Shown: piece after piece, positions 1 to 7,979 of the stretch
Position numbering within the stretch: position 1 is the stretch's first letter
How the letters are laid out: every line of letters starts with the position of its first letter
Assembly (NCBI GenBank): GCA_005223375.1
Contig: RXOD01006214.1
Coordinates: forward strand, 1 to 10,948
Source of the DNA: Amoebophrya sp. AT5.2
Taxonomy: Eukaryota; Sar; Dinophyceae; Syndiniales; Amoebophryaceae
DNA: 10,948 bases
Direction of reading: 5' to 3'
Translations under genes and position numbers: made by a program
The notes under the pieces: model-generated
Told to the model about the DNA's origin: nothing
The model's input: only the letters and a program-made list of their open reading frames with translations
Database searches by the model: none

Positions 1-2
1 AC

Positions 3-566
3 CTCGGCGTGCACGTCCACGGCGACCCGACGATCGTGAGCAAGCTGCTGCAACGGTACACCAACACCGGCGACGGCCACTGGGACCGCTGCTTCGCGCT
101 CCACTGGGTGAAGCTCCTGAAAAAACTGCTCTGCAAAAACCCGGCGCAACGCCCGTCGTGCGAGCAGCTGTACAAGCAGGTGGTGTCCTGGGGCAGAAAC
201 AAAGCCCGAAAAGTTCCGTTCAACACCACGTACTACGGCGTCGGAGGAGGTCCTCTGCTCTCGGGGGGCGTCGAAAGAGAACGACCAGCTGGCGGGAACT
301 GCAAGAAAGGAGCAGCAGCAGGCCAGCAGGCACGGGGGGGTGCAGGTGGTGAAACACTGCACCATATTGTTGACGGTCGCGGGGAGGGGGAATTGAGCGA
401 GCCGGACGATGGAGGGCTGGGTATCCAGTGGCACGCGCCGAGACCAGACCGCACGCCGCAGTCGGACGATGACGGCGAATGGCGAGAAGCTTTCAAACTG
501 AAGAAAACTTCCAAGACAGGCGGAAGACGACGAAACAACTACAGAAAAAACATCGAGGAGCGCTAG
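3..566 (+). CDS. Protein kinase-like C-terminal fragment (5' end outside window)
   Basis: The frame is open from the window edge to TAG at 564-566, giving about 187 residues. Around nt 105-180 it encodes a segment reading LLKKLLCKNPAQRPSCEQL. This matches the last helices of a Ser/Thr kinase domain, where a conserved Arg-Pro closes the fold; the style is closest to NIMA-related kinases. ATP-binding and catalytic motifs would lie upstream and are not visible, so activity cannot be judged. The tail of about 115 residues is low-complexity (Gly, Arg, Asp, Lys rich) and resembles a disordered kinase tail. Third-position G/C is very high up to about nt 250 and falls in the tail, so an unrecognised intron or a different true end is possible. 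Kinase assignment is inferred from one short motif; the open frame itself is clear. Confidence 0.5.
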   Translation, partial: LGVHVHGDPTIVSKLLQRYTNTGDGHWDRCFALHWVKLLKKLLCKNPAQRPSCEQLYKQVVSWGRNKARKVPFNTTYYGVGGGPLLSGGVERERPAGGNCKKGAAAGQQARGGAGGETLHHIVDGRGEGELSEPDDGGLGIQWHAPRPDRTPQSDDDGEWREAFKLKKTSKTGGRRRNNYRKNIEER

Positions 567-1367
567 ATAGGGACCAGGGCATAAATCTGATGTATCCGTA
601 TCGATCCGTATCCGTAAATCTAGAGAAAGAGCAAGAGCAACTTCCCGAACCTTTTGCTTTAGAGTGGTCTTGAAAGCAATTCAAAGTGGAAGAGAAACCG
701 TCACCGAAGGACTGCATTGCGGTTCATCTTTACTGGTGGTCATGAAAATCTCATATCTTTCTCCCCAATTTTTCATATTAGCGAATCACCGAGGGCGAAG
801 CATGTACTAGAAGTGGTGCTTTTTTTATTTTTTTGCTTCGCTGGCAGCACGGTATGGACGACCAGGTGCAAAACTGCAGCACGGGTCTGAAGTAGGTGAT
901 GCTAATCATGACCCCTAGCCCGTTGCACACTATTATAGTGAAGACAGTGAAAGTCTGCGCATCAACGGGACACGAGACACATGATAATGAAGAAAAAAGG
1001 TTAGCCGTCTATGTCTGCTTACCGAGAAAAATCGACTGAGAGGCACTAGTGGCTTGTTTTTTCGAGCATACAAGAAGGGAATCCAAACCAGCAGCAAGAC
1101 GAGAAAAAGATTATGTTTTTTTTGCCGGGGTGAAAGTCGAGCGTTTCATGTTCCAGTTATTTTTCGTCCTTTTGTGTGGCGGTGACGGTTTTTTTTTGGT
1201 CTTGGCACTCCGCAACATGAGTCTATCTACCTAGCATTACGCTTTCTATTTCTTTCACATTCTTTCCGTCTCGGCGATCAAAACTTGCTGGTAGAAAGGT
1301 GCAACAGGTCGTACACGACTAAGTAGACTCCCTACGTAGTTCGCTGCACGCTCTACAGGAGTAGAAA
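567..1367. other. Intergenic region, no supported gene
   Basis: About 800 bp with no convincing coding frame; short frames here include runs of T read as Phe. Visible items are a short GTATCC-like repeat near 595-622, T-rich tracts at 821-837 and 1190-1198, and a 13-nt odd palindrome CACTATTATAGTG at 928-940. It probably holds the 3' UTR of the kinase-like gene and the promoter/5' UTR of the next gene. A possible trans- or cis-splice acceptor CTACAG ends at 1358, 9 nt before the next start codon. Confidence 0.5.
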
Positions 1368-2357
1368 ATGTCCGCTGCTATGCCGCCTTCGATGCCGCCG
1401 CAGTCCCTGACTGCCGGCATGCCTGATCCGTCCACCATCGGCAAGCAGAAGGACGCATACATGAAAATGCTCGACGAGCAGGTGAAGCAGGGAACGCAGG
1501 TCCTCGAGGCCCAGGTGAAGCACCAGAAGGTACTTGTTACAACTATACGCACTTGTGGTTGTGAAAGCACGCAGAGTACTAGATGAATCAAAATAACGAA
1601 ACTGTCCTGGAACAACACTGTGTTGAGATGATTGATATTCATATTGTCGTTTTTACCCCTAACTACTGCACCACAACAGGAGTACCTCCTCGGGCAGGCT
1701 GACCAGCAGAAGAAGCAGTTCATCATGCAAATCGATATGGAGGTGAAGCAGCAGGAAATGGCCCTGGACCAGCAGCGCATGGAGCAGCTGATGGCCCTGC
1801 AGCAGCAGGTACTATTTTTCGGTAGGAGCAACCCGGACCTCAGGATCGGCTAAAGCAACCAGATTGCGTTACCGTAACAGTTCCGCCAGTGTATACTTAT
1901 TCCATTCGAACACCACACCACGTCCATTCGAACACCACTTGATATTCTATTCGAACACCAGGCCGCGCAGCAGAAGGCTGCCCTCGAGCAGCAGGCCATG
2001 CAGCTCAGCATGGAATACCAGCAGAAGAAAGCTGAGGAGGAGATGCAGAAGCAGCAGTTCGAAATGGAAAAAAAACAGCAGGAGATGCAGATGAAGATGC
2101 AGGAAGGTAGATGCAACTTACTATACTCGTATGTATAATATTTTTTCATGCATGTTGTAGTTGTGGCACTGTGCTGTCTTTGTAGAAAGGTCAAACTACA
2201 TCGTCTTCGTCTACTCCGCACTACAGAGATGTCGAAGTTCCAAGGAGCGGGACAGCTGTTCACGACTCCGGGCCTCGGTACGGCCATGGGCACGCAGATG
2301 CCGGGCGGGGGCGCTACCTACACCTACGGCCCCAACGGAGAGCTCATCCCCAAGTGA
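1368..2357 (+). CDS. Q/M-rich coiled-coil protein, four exons, conserved alveolate-type unknown
   Basis: Exons are 1368-1529, 1680-1808, 1962-2106 and 2227-2357 (TGA at 2355-2357). Joined, they give 567 nt and 188 residues. The first two introns are phase 0 and the third is phase 1, all GT-AG, and the frame closes exactly. The N-terminus (MSAAMPPSMPPQSLTAGMPD) is Pro/Met rich. Residues about 25-150 are an uninterrupted helical, Gln/Glu/Lys/Met-rich region, almost certainly coiled coil. The C-terminus is Gly/Thr/Tyr rich (GGGATYTYGPNGELIPK). I associate this architecture with a conserved alveolate (dinoflagellate/apicomplexan) protein of unknown function, from memory and without a search. There is no signal peptide, membrane segment or catalytic motif, so a structural or scaffold role is only a guess. 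The start is the first ATG of the frame, after a candidate acceptor at 1358. Confidence 0.85.
1530..1679 (+). other. Intron 1 of the coiled-coil gene (150 nt)
   Basis: GTACTT at the donor, CACAACAG at the acceptor, phase 0. Excision joins ...VKHQK to EYLLGQADQQ and continues the coiled coil. The junctions are bracketed by a short inverted repeat, AGGTACT (1528-1534) and AGTACCT (1681-1687). Confidence 0.85.
1809..1961 (+). other. Intron 2 of the coiled-coil gene (153 nt) with internal 13-mer repeats
   Basis: GTACTA donor, CACCAG acceptor, phase 0. The 3' third contains three copies of ATTCGAACACCA at 1904, 1926 and 1949, the last of which supplies the splice acceptor. The intron contains in-frame stops, so retention would truncate the protein. 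Confidence 0.85.
2107..2226 (+). other. Intron 3 of the coiled-coil gene (120 nt)
   Basis: GTAGAT donor and CACTACAG acceptor, phase 1. Excision rebuilds a Glu codon across the junction (QE-E-MSKFQGAG). Confidence 0.8.
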
Positions 2358-2405
2358 ACGAGGATCGCAGAAGGAGAAGGACTTCTTCGACATCAGTCAC
2401 AATCC

Positions 2406-3134
2406 ATGAAGGATACGTCGTTATCGGAAAGTCCTCTCATGAATGATACAACCGTCAAAAAGTCGAACAGCGGATTTGCTCCAGCAGCTAAGAAGAATGC
2501 AGTTGAGGGGGCGTCACGGACGACACGGACACCGTCGAGAACACACTGAATCTATAATTTTTCAGAAAAACGTAAATCGCATACAGGTACAGATTTACGA
2601 ACTTAACCGATGCAATGATTCCGAGTTCGGCTTCGAATTTTAATACTGATATTTTACAACCAGCTCTAGCGTACAGAGGAGGTACACCAGCATCAGCAAC
2701 TTGTGGAGTCGATTATGCCGTTGCTTTCCCATCGCAATCATGCTGCTACCGGTGGATTGCACCAGATGGGAAGTCTTCTATCTGGGGACGTCTGCTCGCA
2801 CGGATTACCTGTACCGCTCGGACATGTTCCTGCCAGGGAACTGCCTGTGCGGTCGGAGCTCGGTGTTAGCATGGAGGTAGATGGTCATGGTAGATCGATA
2901 GGATGAGTAGCTGACTACAACGCGAGTTTCGTCAAAGGAAAAAGGCTCGACACTCTACACCGAACGTTTACATAGGAGAAAAGCGGAGGACGAGGAGGTG
3001 ATTATGGCAGTAGGACACTGCGCACTCGTAAGACACCTGCAACTGCAAGCCGCAGCGTCAGTGGAAGACGCTGCCCGAAAAAGCAGGCAGACACACAAGG
3101 AAACCCGAATCTTCCAAAGCCGTCTTACTTGTAG
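2406..3134 (+). CDS. Probable small multi-exon gene, hypothetical basic protein
   Basis: Not recognised. The best model has exons 2406-2501, 2566-2586 (21-nt microexon), 2670-2876 and 2976-3134 (TAG at 3132-3134). All three introns (64, 83 and 99 nt) are GT-AG and phase 0, giving about 160 residues. It starts at an ATG 48 bp after the previous stop (MKDTSLSESPLMNDTTVKKS). The third exon is His/Gln/Gly rich and the last is basic and Gly/Ser/Arg rich, ending KPSYL. There are no membrane segments or known motifs. The support is that four separate protein-like open stretches join in one phase at plausible splice sites, one after a good TTTTTCAG acceptor. Third-position bias is weaker than in the neighbours, and the exon 1 donor (GCA then GTTGAG) is poor; exon 1 is open to 2540 without splicing. 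It could also be UTR or a pseudogene. Confidence 0.35.
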
Positions 3135-3234
3135 CTGCAGATGCCAGTGCCCGCTTCCGACTGATACCCGATATGCCGCAGTGACTCGTCGACATCTCGC
3201 CGAGATCTGCTTAAAAGGCTGCTAACCTGTTCAG

Positions 3235-3366
3235 ATGTCTGTGGACCAGATAAAGAAATTCCGTTGTCTGAGGATCGCGAAACACACTGATCGACGATCG
3301 CAAGACTGGGTGAAGTCGACACCGTGTTCAAGCGCGCGCTACACGTGCACGAGTAACGCGGAATAA
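3235..3366 (+). CDS. Small open frame, 43 residues, doubtful
   Basis: ATG at 3235 directly follows a textbook acceptor context (CTAAC branch-like sequence, then CTGTTCAG). The frame begins MSVDQIKKFRCLRIAKHTDR and ends at TAA 3364-3366, overlapping an AATAAA at 3362-3367. It could be a tiny gene, a last exon of the upstream gene, or 5' leader of the J-domain gene. No family is recognised. Confidence 0.15.
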   Translation: MSVDQIKKFRCLRIAKHTDRRSQDWVKSTPCSSARYTCTSNAE

Positions 3367-3532
3367 AGCCTTTAAAAGGGACGGACACGTTTCGGCGTGG
3401 CGATTTCAGGACATCATAGATACAAAGCAAAAGGATAAGTACGCCGACGCCTTCGTCTTTTTCGGCTGCGCAACGGCTCCGCGAACGCTCGTACGCGTCT
3501 CCGTCGAATTTGATCGAAACCGCTGCTCGACT

Positions 3533-3632
3533 CAGATGAGTTCGTCATCGTCAGAGCAGTGGCCCAACCTGGAGGTTCCACCTCATCGTCAGAGCAGATG
3601 AGTGCCTCATCGTCGTCGGCCCAACCTGGAGG
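3533..3632 (+). repeat. Direct duplication spanning the start of the J-domain gene
   Basis: Copy 1 is 3533-3575 and copy 2 is 3595-3632. Both run from CAGATGAGT through TCATCGTC to GCCCAACCTGGAGG, offset by 62 nt. Copy 2 is 5 nt shorter, so the two ATGs lie in different frames. A sub-repeat TCATCGTCAGAGCAG also occurs at 3545-3559 and 3583-3597. Only the second ATG (3598) is in frame with the J domain. Confidence 0.85.
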
Positions 3633-6565
3633 ACGTCGTACAGGGATTGCGGATGAAGAGCAATCCTTGTACGACATCCTCGAGGTTGCCCCGAGCGCTA
3701 CTGCGGACGAGATAAAAGTTGCTTACCGCAACCTCTCCCGAATTCATCACCCGGACAAGAAACGGCGGACAGCTGCTGGTGCACACTCCGAGCAGCCTTT
3801 GTCCTCCGCTCCTTCCGGCACTGACCACCTAAGGGGACAAGCCGCGTCGCCGTACTTCTTACAAGTGGAGCGCGCGTACCGAATTCTGTCCGACGTTACG
3901 TTGAGGCAGTTCTACGACAAGTACGGCGAGAGCGGGATCCAGATCGCCGAGAAGATTCCTCGGGAGAAGTACGACCCGACTGCGACTGCCGGCGAAGCAG
4001 ATGCAGATGGAGATAAAGTCTCCGTGCCGCCGCGGCCGAGCGCCTCTGCGCCGGTGTCGTTCTCGCGGCGGGGCCCGGTCGCCGGCGTTCTCCGGCGGCG
4101 CGAGGACGGATCGAACAGAACAAGCGGCGGGGGGTCGAGAAGTGACCTTGAAGACCAAACGGAAGAAGGCCCCACCAACATGATGATGGAGGATGAAGTA
4201 GAGCAGGACAGGTATCGAATATCAGCGGCGCTCCCAGCACTGGAGAAGGCGGTGAAGGAGATGATGAGGCAACACCAAGAGCTGGAACTTCCGCGAAAAT
4301 GCGGGCTGCAAGCCGCCACGACGCTCGCCTTTCAGTTCACGCCGCCGAGCACCGGACCGCGAATGCAGTATCATCACGTACAGTTCAACATCAGCTTTCC
4401 CCTTTCCGATCTGGTCTCCCGCTTACTTCTTTCCTTGGTCCTCTTGATGTTGCCTTAGTGTCGTATGTAACTTTGTTGGTGAAGTAGAAAGAAAGTTGCA
4501 ATAAAGATGAATTTATTTGTGTTATGTTTTTGTTGTCTGAAAGAGAGAGCGGAAACGAAACGCCGCTTTTTAAGTACGACCTGCCTCACCCTCAGAGAGC
4601 GCGTGTTTGTAGCGGTAGTACCTGAAGCCTCACAGCAATTCCTTTTCCTGCGTCGAGTACGAGTAGCGCCGGACAAACAGCGAATGTGAACCTACCCATA
4701 GCACCTCAGACACCCTCCAAGAGTGACTTCCACACGACAGGTACTCGACGTTCCAGCACGGTGTGCACCTGTACAATGAGCACCGGACGACGATCGCTCT
4801 GTTCTCGACCGCGCACCTGGTGCCGGCGGTCGGCGGCGGCCTCCTGAAATTGATCATGCAAGCCACCCACCGCCCCGACGCAGCAACAACCGTGAGAGTA
4901 GCCACGGGCAGCGGCCTGTTCGACGGATCCTGGTCTAGTACGGCGAACAGGCCGCTGCCCGTCGCAACTACCTCTGAGGGCGACGAGGATTTCCGAGGTC
5001 TTGTACAAAGGTCTGTGCTGGCGAGTGTCCCGACGCTCCAGTACCCGTTGGACTGGCAACTGACGCGAAAACTCTCGGAGTCCGTCTCGGTCACGCTGCA
5101 GCTAGCGACGGCGCGGTGCTTCGGGCCGGGGATGCTGCTCTGGGTCGCGAACAGGGTCTGGCAGAATCTAACGTCGGCGCTGGGGGGCTGCAGCGAGTGG
5201 GCGCGAGCAACGGTGTTAGGGTCGAAGATGAATGTACTAGAGCTAGATGCCTCCACGTCCACGTCCACCTCGACACTGCCGTCGGACGCAACTGAATCGG
5301 ACACGCCGCTGCATTCAAACGGCGCCACCGCGAAGATGAAACGGAAGCGAAGTGTGACGCCGGGCTTGCACAGGCAGGACGTGTCCATCAGTTCCCCTGC
5401 CGCGTTCTATCCGCGCATTTTCTCCGCCTCTGCGCTGCTTGATTGCCTTCAAGCGATTTTTCCGTCGCCGTTCAACGGATGTGGCATCGTCTCGCGCCTG
5501 GGCAAGAAGACGGTCTTGTCCGTGCAGCTAGATCGTTCGCGGGGTCCTGGCTCCGGTCCCACGGACGTTCAACTCCACGCGTCCGTGTCGCGGAAATTGA
5601 CGGGAAAGCTGAAGCAAAACTGCCACTACAAGCTGGACAAGCACCGGATCGAGTTGCAGGTTGGGTTCGTGTACAGCTTCCGGGAGGTTCTGGAGTTTTC
5701 GTGCGGGCTGACAGCAAATGCGGCGGGACTGGTCGCAGCGGTAGGAAGAGCGGCGGCGGCGGGGGACTCTGACTCAACAGCAGAACCTTCTGGTGCTAGT
5801 CGCTCGGAGATAACTCCATCTGCAGCCCCTGGTGGAGAGCAGGGAGCGGATGGGGGACGAGGTGAACGGAGTGAACAAGAGGCCAGCGTCGACAGCGCAC
5901 CCCCACACGCGGGGGCAGCGCAGCAGAATGATGCCGGCAGTCCTGAAGCTGACGATAGTAGGAGAGGCACAGCGCCTTCGGTTTCACCGAGGCATGTTGA
6001 TCCGGTGAAGCCAAGCGAAGCAGGGGCCACGCACGTCGCACCACCAACAGCGGAAAACGCACCATCACCGGCTGCGACATCGCAGTCACCATCCTCTTCA
6101 GCCCCCTCGCGTACCACGCGCACACGCGCGGAGACCTTGGCTCCCGCAGCTGCGGGCGGAACCACGCAGCAGCTGCGGATGCTCGGGTTTGTGGTTTCCC
6201 AACTCCTGCAGCCGAGCGGTTTCCTCGCCGTGGAGGTCCGCAACGTGCCGGATGAGTTGTCGAAAATCACGTGGACCCTGCAAGCCGACCAGCGCGCGCT
6301 GCGCCTCCGGGTCGGACTGCGGCGCGCGGGCCTCAACTACGAAATCCCGCTCGAGATCGTCGTGCGCGATAAAGCGGCGGTACTGGGTGCTGGAGGCAGC
6401 GACAGTGCTTTTCTGGAAGTGTTACTGGGGACAAGCTGCGTGTTCGCGCTGGCGCCGCTGGTGCCGAAAATACTCAGTCGGTTGCCAGATTTCGTGGCCA
6501 GGTGCAACGCGAAAGCGCACGAGCGGACGACTGCGCTGTTCGGGAAGAAGAATTTGAGTAGTTAG
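3598..6565 (+). CDS. DNAJC11-like J-domain protein, two exons, 864 residues
   Basis: Exons 3598-4367 and 4741-6565 join to 2595 nt (864 residues). The J domain spans about residues 22-105: SLYDILEV, the HPD triad at residues 51-53, then a roughly 25-residue insert before helix III (AYRILSDVTLRQFYDKYG). After a low-complexity linker come blocks typical of the DNAJC11 beta-barrel-like region (LTRKLSESVSVTLQL with CFGPG; LRLRVGLRRAGLNYEIPLEI), then a hydrophobic segment near residues 814-836. DNAJC11 is a mitochondrial outer-membrane J protein linked to the MICOS complex; the same role here is inferred. Oddities: it ends soon after the hydrophobic segment, without the DUF3395 tail of animal DNAJC11, and residues about 595-732 are a disordered Ala/Ser/Pro/Glu insert. 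The start is the first ATG of the frame; an in-frame stop lies at 3511-3513, but an upstream exon is possible. A cryptic intron may lie at 4892-4978. AATAAA follows at 6573-6578. Confidence 0.75.
4368..4740 (+). other. Intron of the DNAJC11-like gene (373 nt)
   Basis: GTATCA donor, ACGACAG acceptor, phase 2. Joining ...GPRMQ to YSTFQHGVHL keeps the frame, and the upstream frame otherwise ends at TAG 4456-4458. The exon 2 frame has a stop at 4724-4726, so the acceptor at 4740 is the only canonical choice close by. The intron is AT-richer than its exons. Confidence 0.7.
4892..4978 (+). repeat. Perfect foldback inside the DNAJC11-like coding region, candidate introner
   Basis: The arms ACGGGCAGCGGCCTGTTCG (4904-4922) and its exact reverse complement (4944-4962) are 19 nt each with a 21-nt loop. 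Similarity continues imperfectly outward (GAGAGTAG against AGAGGTAG). The foldback is enclosed by GTGAGAG (donor-like, 4892) and CTCTGAG (acceptor-like, ends 4978). These limits define an 87-nt, phase-0 stretch with no stop codon, so it can be translated or spliced without frame change. Intron status is inference. Confidence 0.6.
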
Positions 6566-7478
6566 AAAAGGAAATAAATTAATACGTAGCGCCAGCGGGG
6601 ATCATCATGAAAATGAATTTTTACACTTACATTTTTCATAGATGAACATGATGGCACATCGACGTTTGGAAAGCTGCGACAATGACTCATTTCGTTTCCT
6701 TTTTCGAAAATGTCATCTCCGAAGCGTGTATCGGGCGCCTGTCCGATATTTGCAGGAAACCGAAATCCGTTGTCATTTAGGCCGGCGTGTCAAAGAACAG
6801 CTAGCTGTAGCTTGATGCTAAACCATTGCGTCGACCGGGTGCGAGAAAAAGTGGGATCCAATTGATTTGTGTTTGCTCTGTCGTGACGTCGAAGAGTCTC
6901 AGTCGATCTCTTTCGCAAAGCGAATTGTCCGTACGAGAGAATGGAGATGTCGTTGACGAGAGCTCGCCTTCGCTCGCTTTCTCCTGAATGTCCGTGAGGA
7001 GCTGCATCAAACCAAGCCATACAACCTGCCCGTACGCTGCACCCAAATATTTTTATTTTATTAATTTATTGTCTTCATCTTCATCTTCTTGGTGTCGCTC
7101 TGTGATAGATTCTGCAAGAGGCTGATCTGATCACGCACCACGTCTGTTGAGTCTAGAAGGCAGTAGCGTACTGGTACACGACGTGCATCAGATTCAGAAT
7201 CACTTTCAGTGCGTGCTAGAGCTAGAAGATGGGTGCGTTTCAGCGGCGGCAGCAGCAGCAGAAGCAGACGAGGACGAGGATTTGTGAATCAGAGACATTG
7301 AAGAAAGGCGGCAGTCGCGGCAATCGCACGTAAAAACTGAAGCCGGGACTCGCAGTTACATCTTGCACCTTCCTTCTGCCTCTCCCCGTTTCTACTCATG
7401 AACTTTCTGCGCTCCGTCCCTCGCTCCAGTTTTATTACGACTCCCATCTTACAGACCCTCGCGATTTGACCTCGCGCC
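6566..7478. other. Intergenic region with a 3' stem-loop
   Basis: No convincing gene. Near the preceding stop lie AATAAA (6573-6578) and an AT-rich nested inverted repeat at 6603-6653: outer CATCATG/CATGATG, inner TGAAAATG/CATTTTTCA. A short frame from ATG 7229 (MGAFQRRQQQQKQTRTRICE, stop 7331-7333) ends at a GTAAAA donor-like site, and a good acceptor CATCTTACAG lies at 7454, just before the next gene. It may therefore be a 5' exon, but joining it does not lead into the preferred downstream frame. A minus-strand frame at 6801-7046 shows no recognisable features. Confidence 0.4.
6603..6653 (+). other. Nested inverted repeat downstream of the DNAJC11-like gene
   Basis: Outer arms CATCATG (6603-6609) and CATGATG (6647-6653); inner arms TGAAAATG (6608-6615) and CATTTTTCA (6630-6638), with one bulged base and a 14-nt loop. 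It sits 38 bp past the stop codon, so it may be a 3' UTR structure. Confidence 0.5.
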
Positions 7479-7979
7479 ATGCCGCACCCGGGCCCTTCCT
7501 CCGACCACCTCTGGTCCAACGTGCTTTCTGCGGTGGGCGGTGAGTCGACGTGCTTCGGGCCCCGGCAGCAGAAGAGCGGCAAAAGCACGGCCTTCGTGTC
7601 CACATCTTCCAGGACCACCGCATCCAAGGACCACACGTGTTCCGCACCGCATTCAACGCATCCTCCGGGATTGCCTGCATTTCCACCCTGGGACCTCGCA
7701 ACGAACACCTCGTCGTCGTCTACCTCCAGCAGCTTCGTCGACGCCGCGAGCGTGAACAGGCAGACGCAGGAAGCGCACCGGCACTACAACTGGCTCGATC
7801 CGCTGATCAAAATCGACTCGACCAGCAAGGGGCGCGGACCAATATTGGGTCGTTCATCTTCTCCCTCTCACGGTTGCTCGCTCAATCGAGGAAACGTGAA
7901 GACGGGCGCGACGTGCTTCTTGGGGGTCCTCAAGGGCATCAAAAGAATCCGAGAAGCGTATTGCCCGTTGTTCGATTAG
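7479..7979 (+). CDS. Hypothetical S/T-rich protein, 166 residues, exon structure uncertain
   Basis: Not recognised. It begins with ATG at 7479 (MPHPGPSSDHLWSNVLSAVG), 24 nt after a good acceptor (CTTACAG ending 7454), and ends at TAG 7977-7979. Third positions are strongly G/C in 7479-7540, about 7690-7840 and 7899-7976, which favours this frame over its overlaps. The centre is Ser/Thr rich (TNTSSSSTSSSF), followed by HYNWLDPLIKIDSTSKG and a C-terminal CFLGVLKGIKRIREAY. A codon-bias dip at about 7845-7898 contains a possible 42-nt in-frame intron (7855-7896, GTCGTT to ATCGAG). Another frame, 7569-7999, is also open and protein-like (VHIFQDHRIQGPHVFRTAF); a GTGAGT donor at 7540 with an acceptor at 7568 would switch into it. 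Either model may be right. Confidence 0.4.
   Translation: MPHPGPSSDHLWSNVLSAVGGESTCFGPRQQKSGKSTAFVSTSSRTTASKDHTCSAPHSTHPPGLPAFPPWDLATNTSSSSTSSSFVDAASVNRQTQEAHRHYNWLDPLIKIDSTSKGRGPILGRSSSPSHGCSLNRGNVKTGATCFLGVLKGIKRIREAYCPLFD

Noticed and set aside
813..935. U6 snRNA-like words (GCTTCGCTGGCAGCAC, and ATGACCCCT further on)
   Set aside because: The diagnostic ACAGAGA box and proper spacing are absent, and a T-run sits where the 5' stem should be. The resemblance is local and likely chance.
1049..1234. 61-residue open frame with Phe-rich segments
   Set aside because: It reads through T-homopolymers in AT-rich intergenic DNA, shows no third-position bias and starts with a non-ATG codon.
1904..1961. 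tRNA B-box on the minus strand (GTGTTCGAAT)
   Set aside because: The flanking bases do not form a T-arm, no A-box or anticodon arm fits, and the word occurs three times as an intronic repeat.
3912..4319. Long minus-strand frames opposite the J-domain gene, with others at 4630-5388 and 5626-6336
   Set aside because: They are shadows of strongly G/C-biased codons on the + strand, which carries the recognisable domains.
7059..7105. Minus-strand gene suggested by AT-rich plus TCTTCATCT repeat sequence
   Set aside because: Simple-sequence composition explains it; no coherent protein or splice structure was seen.
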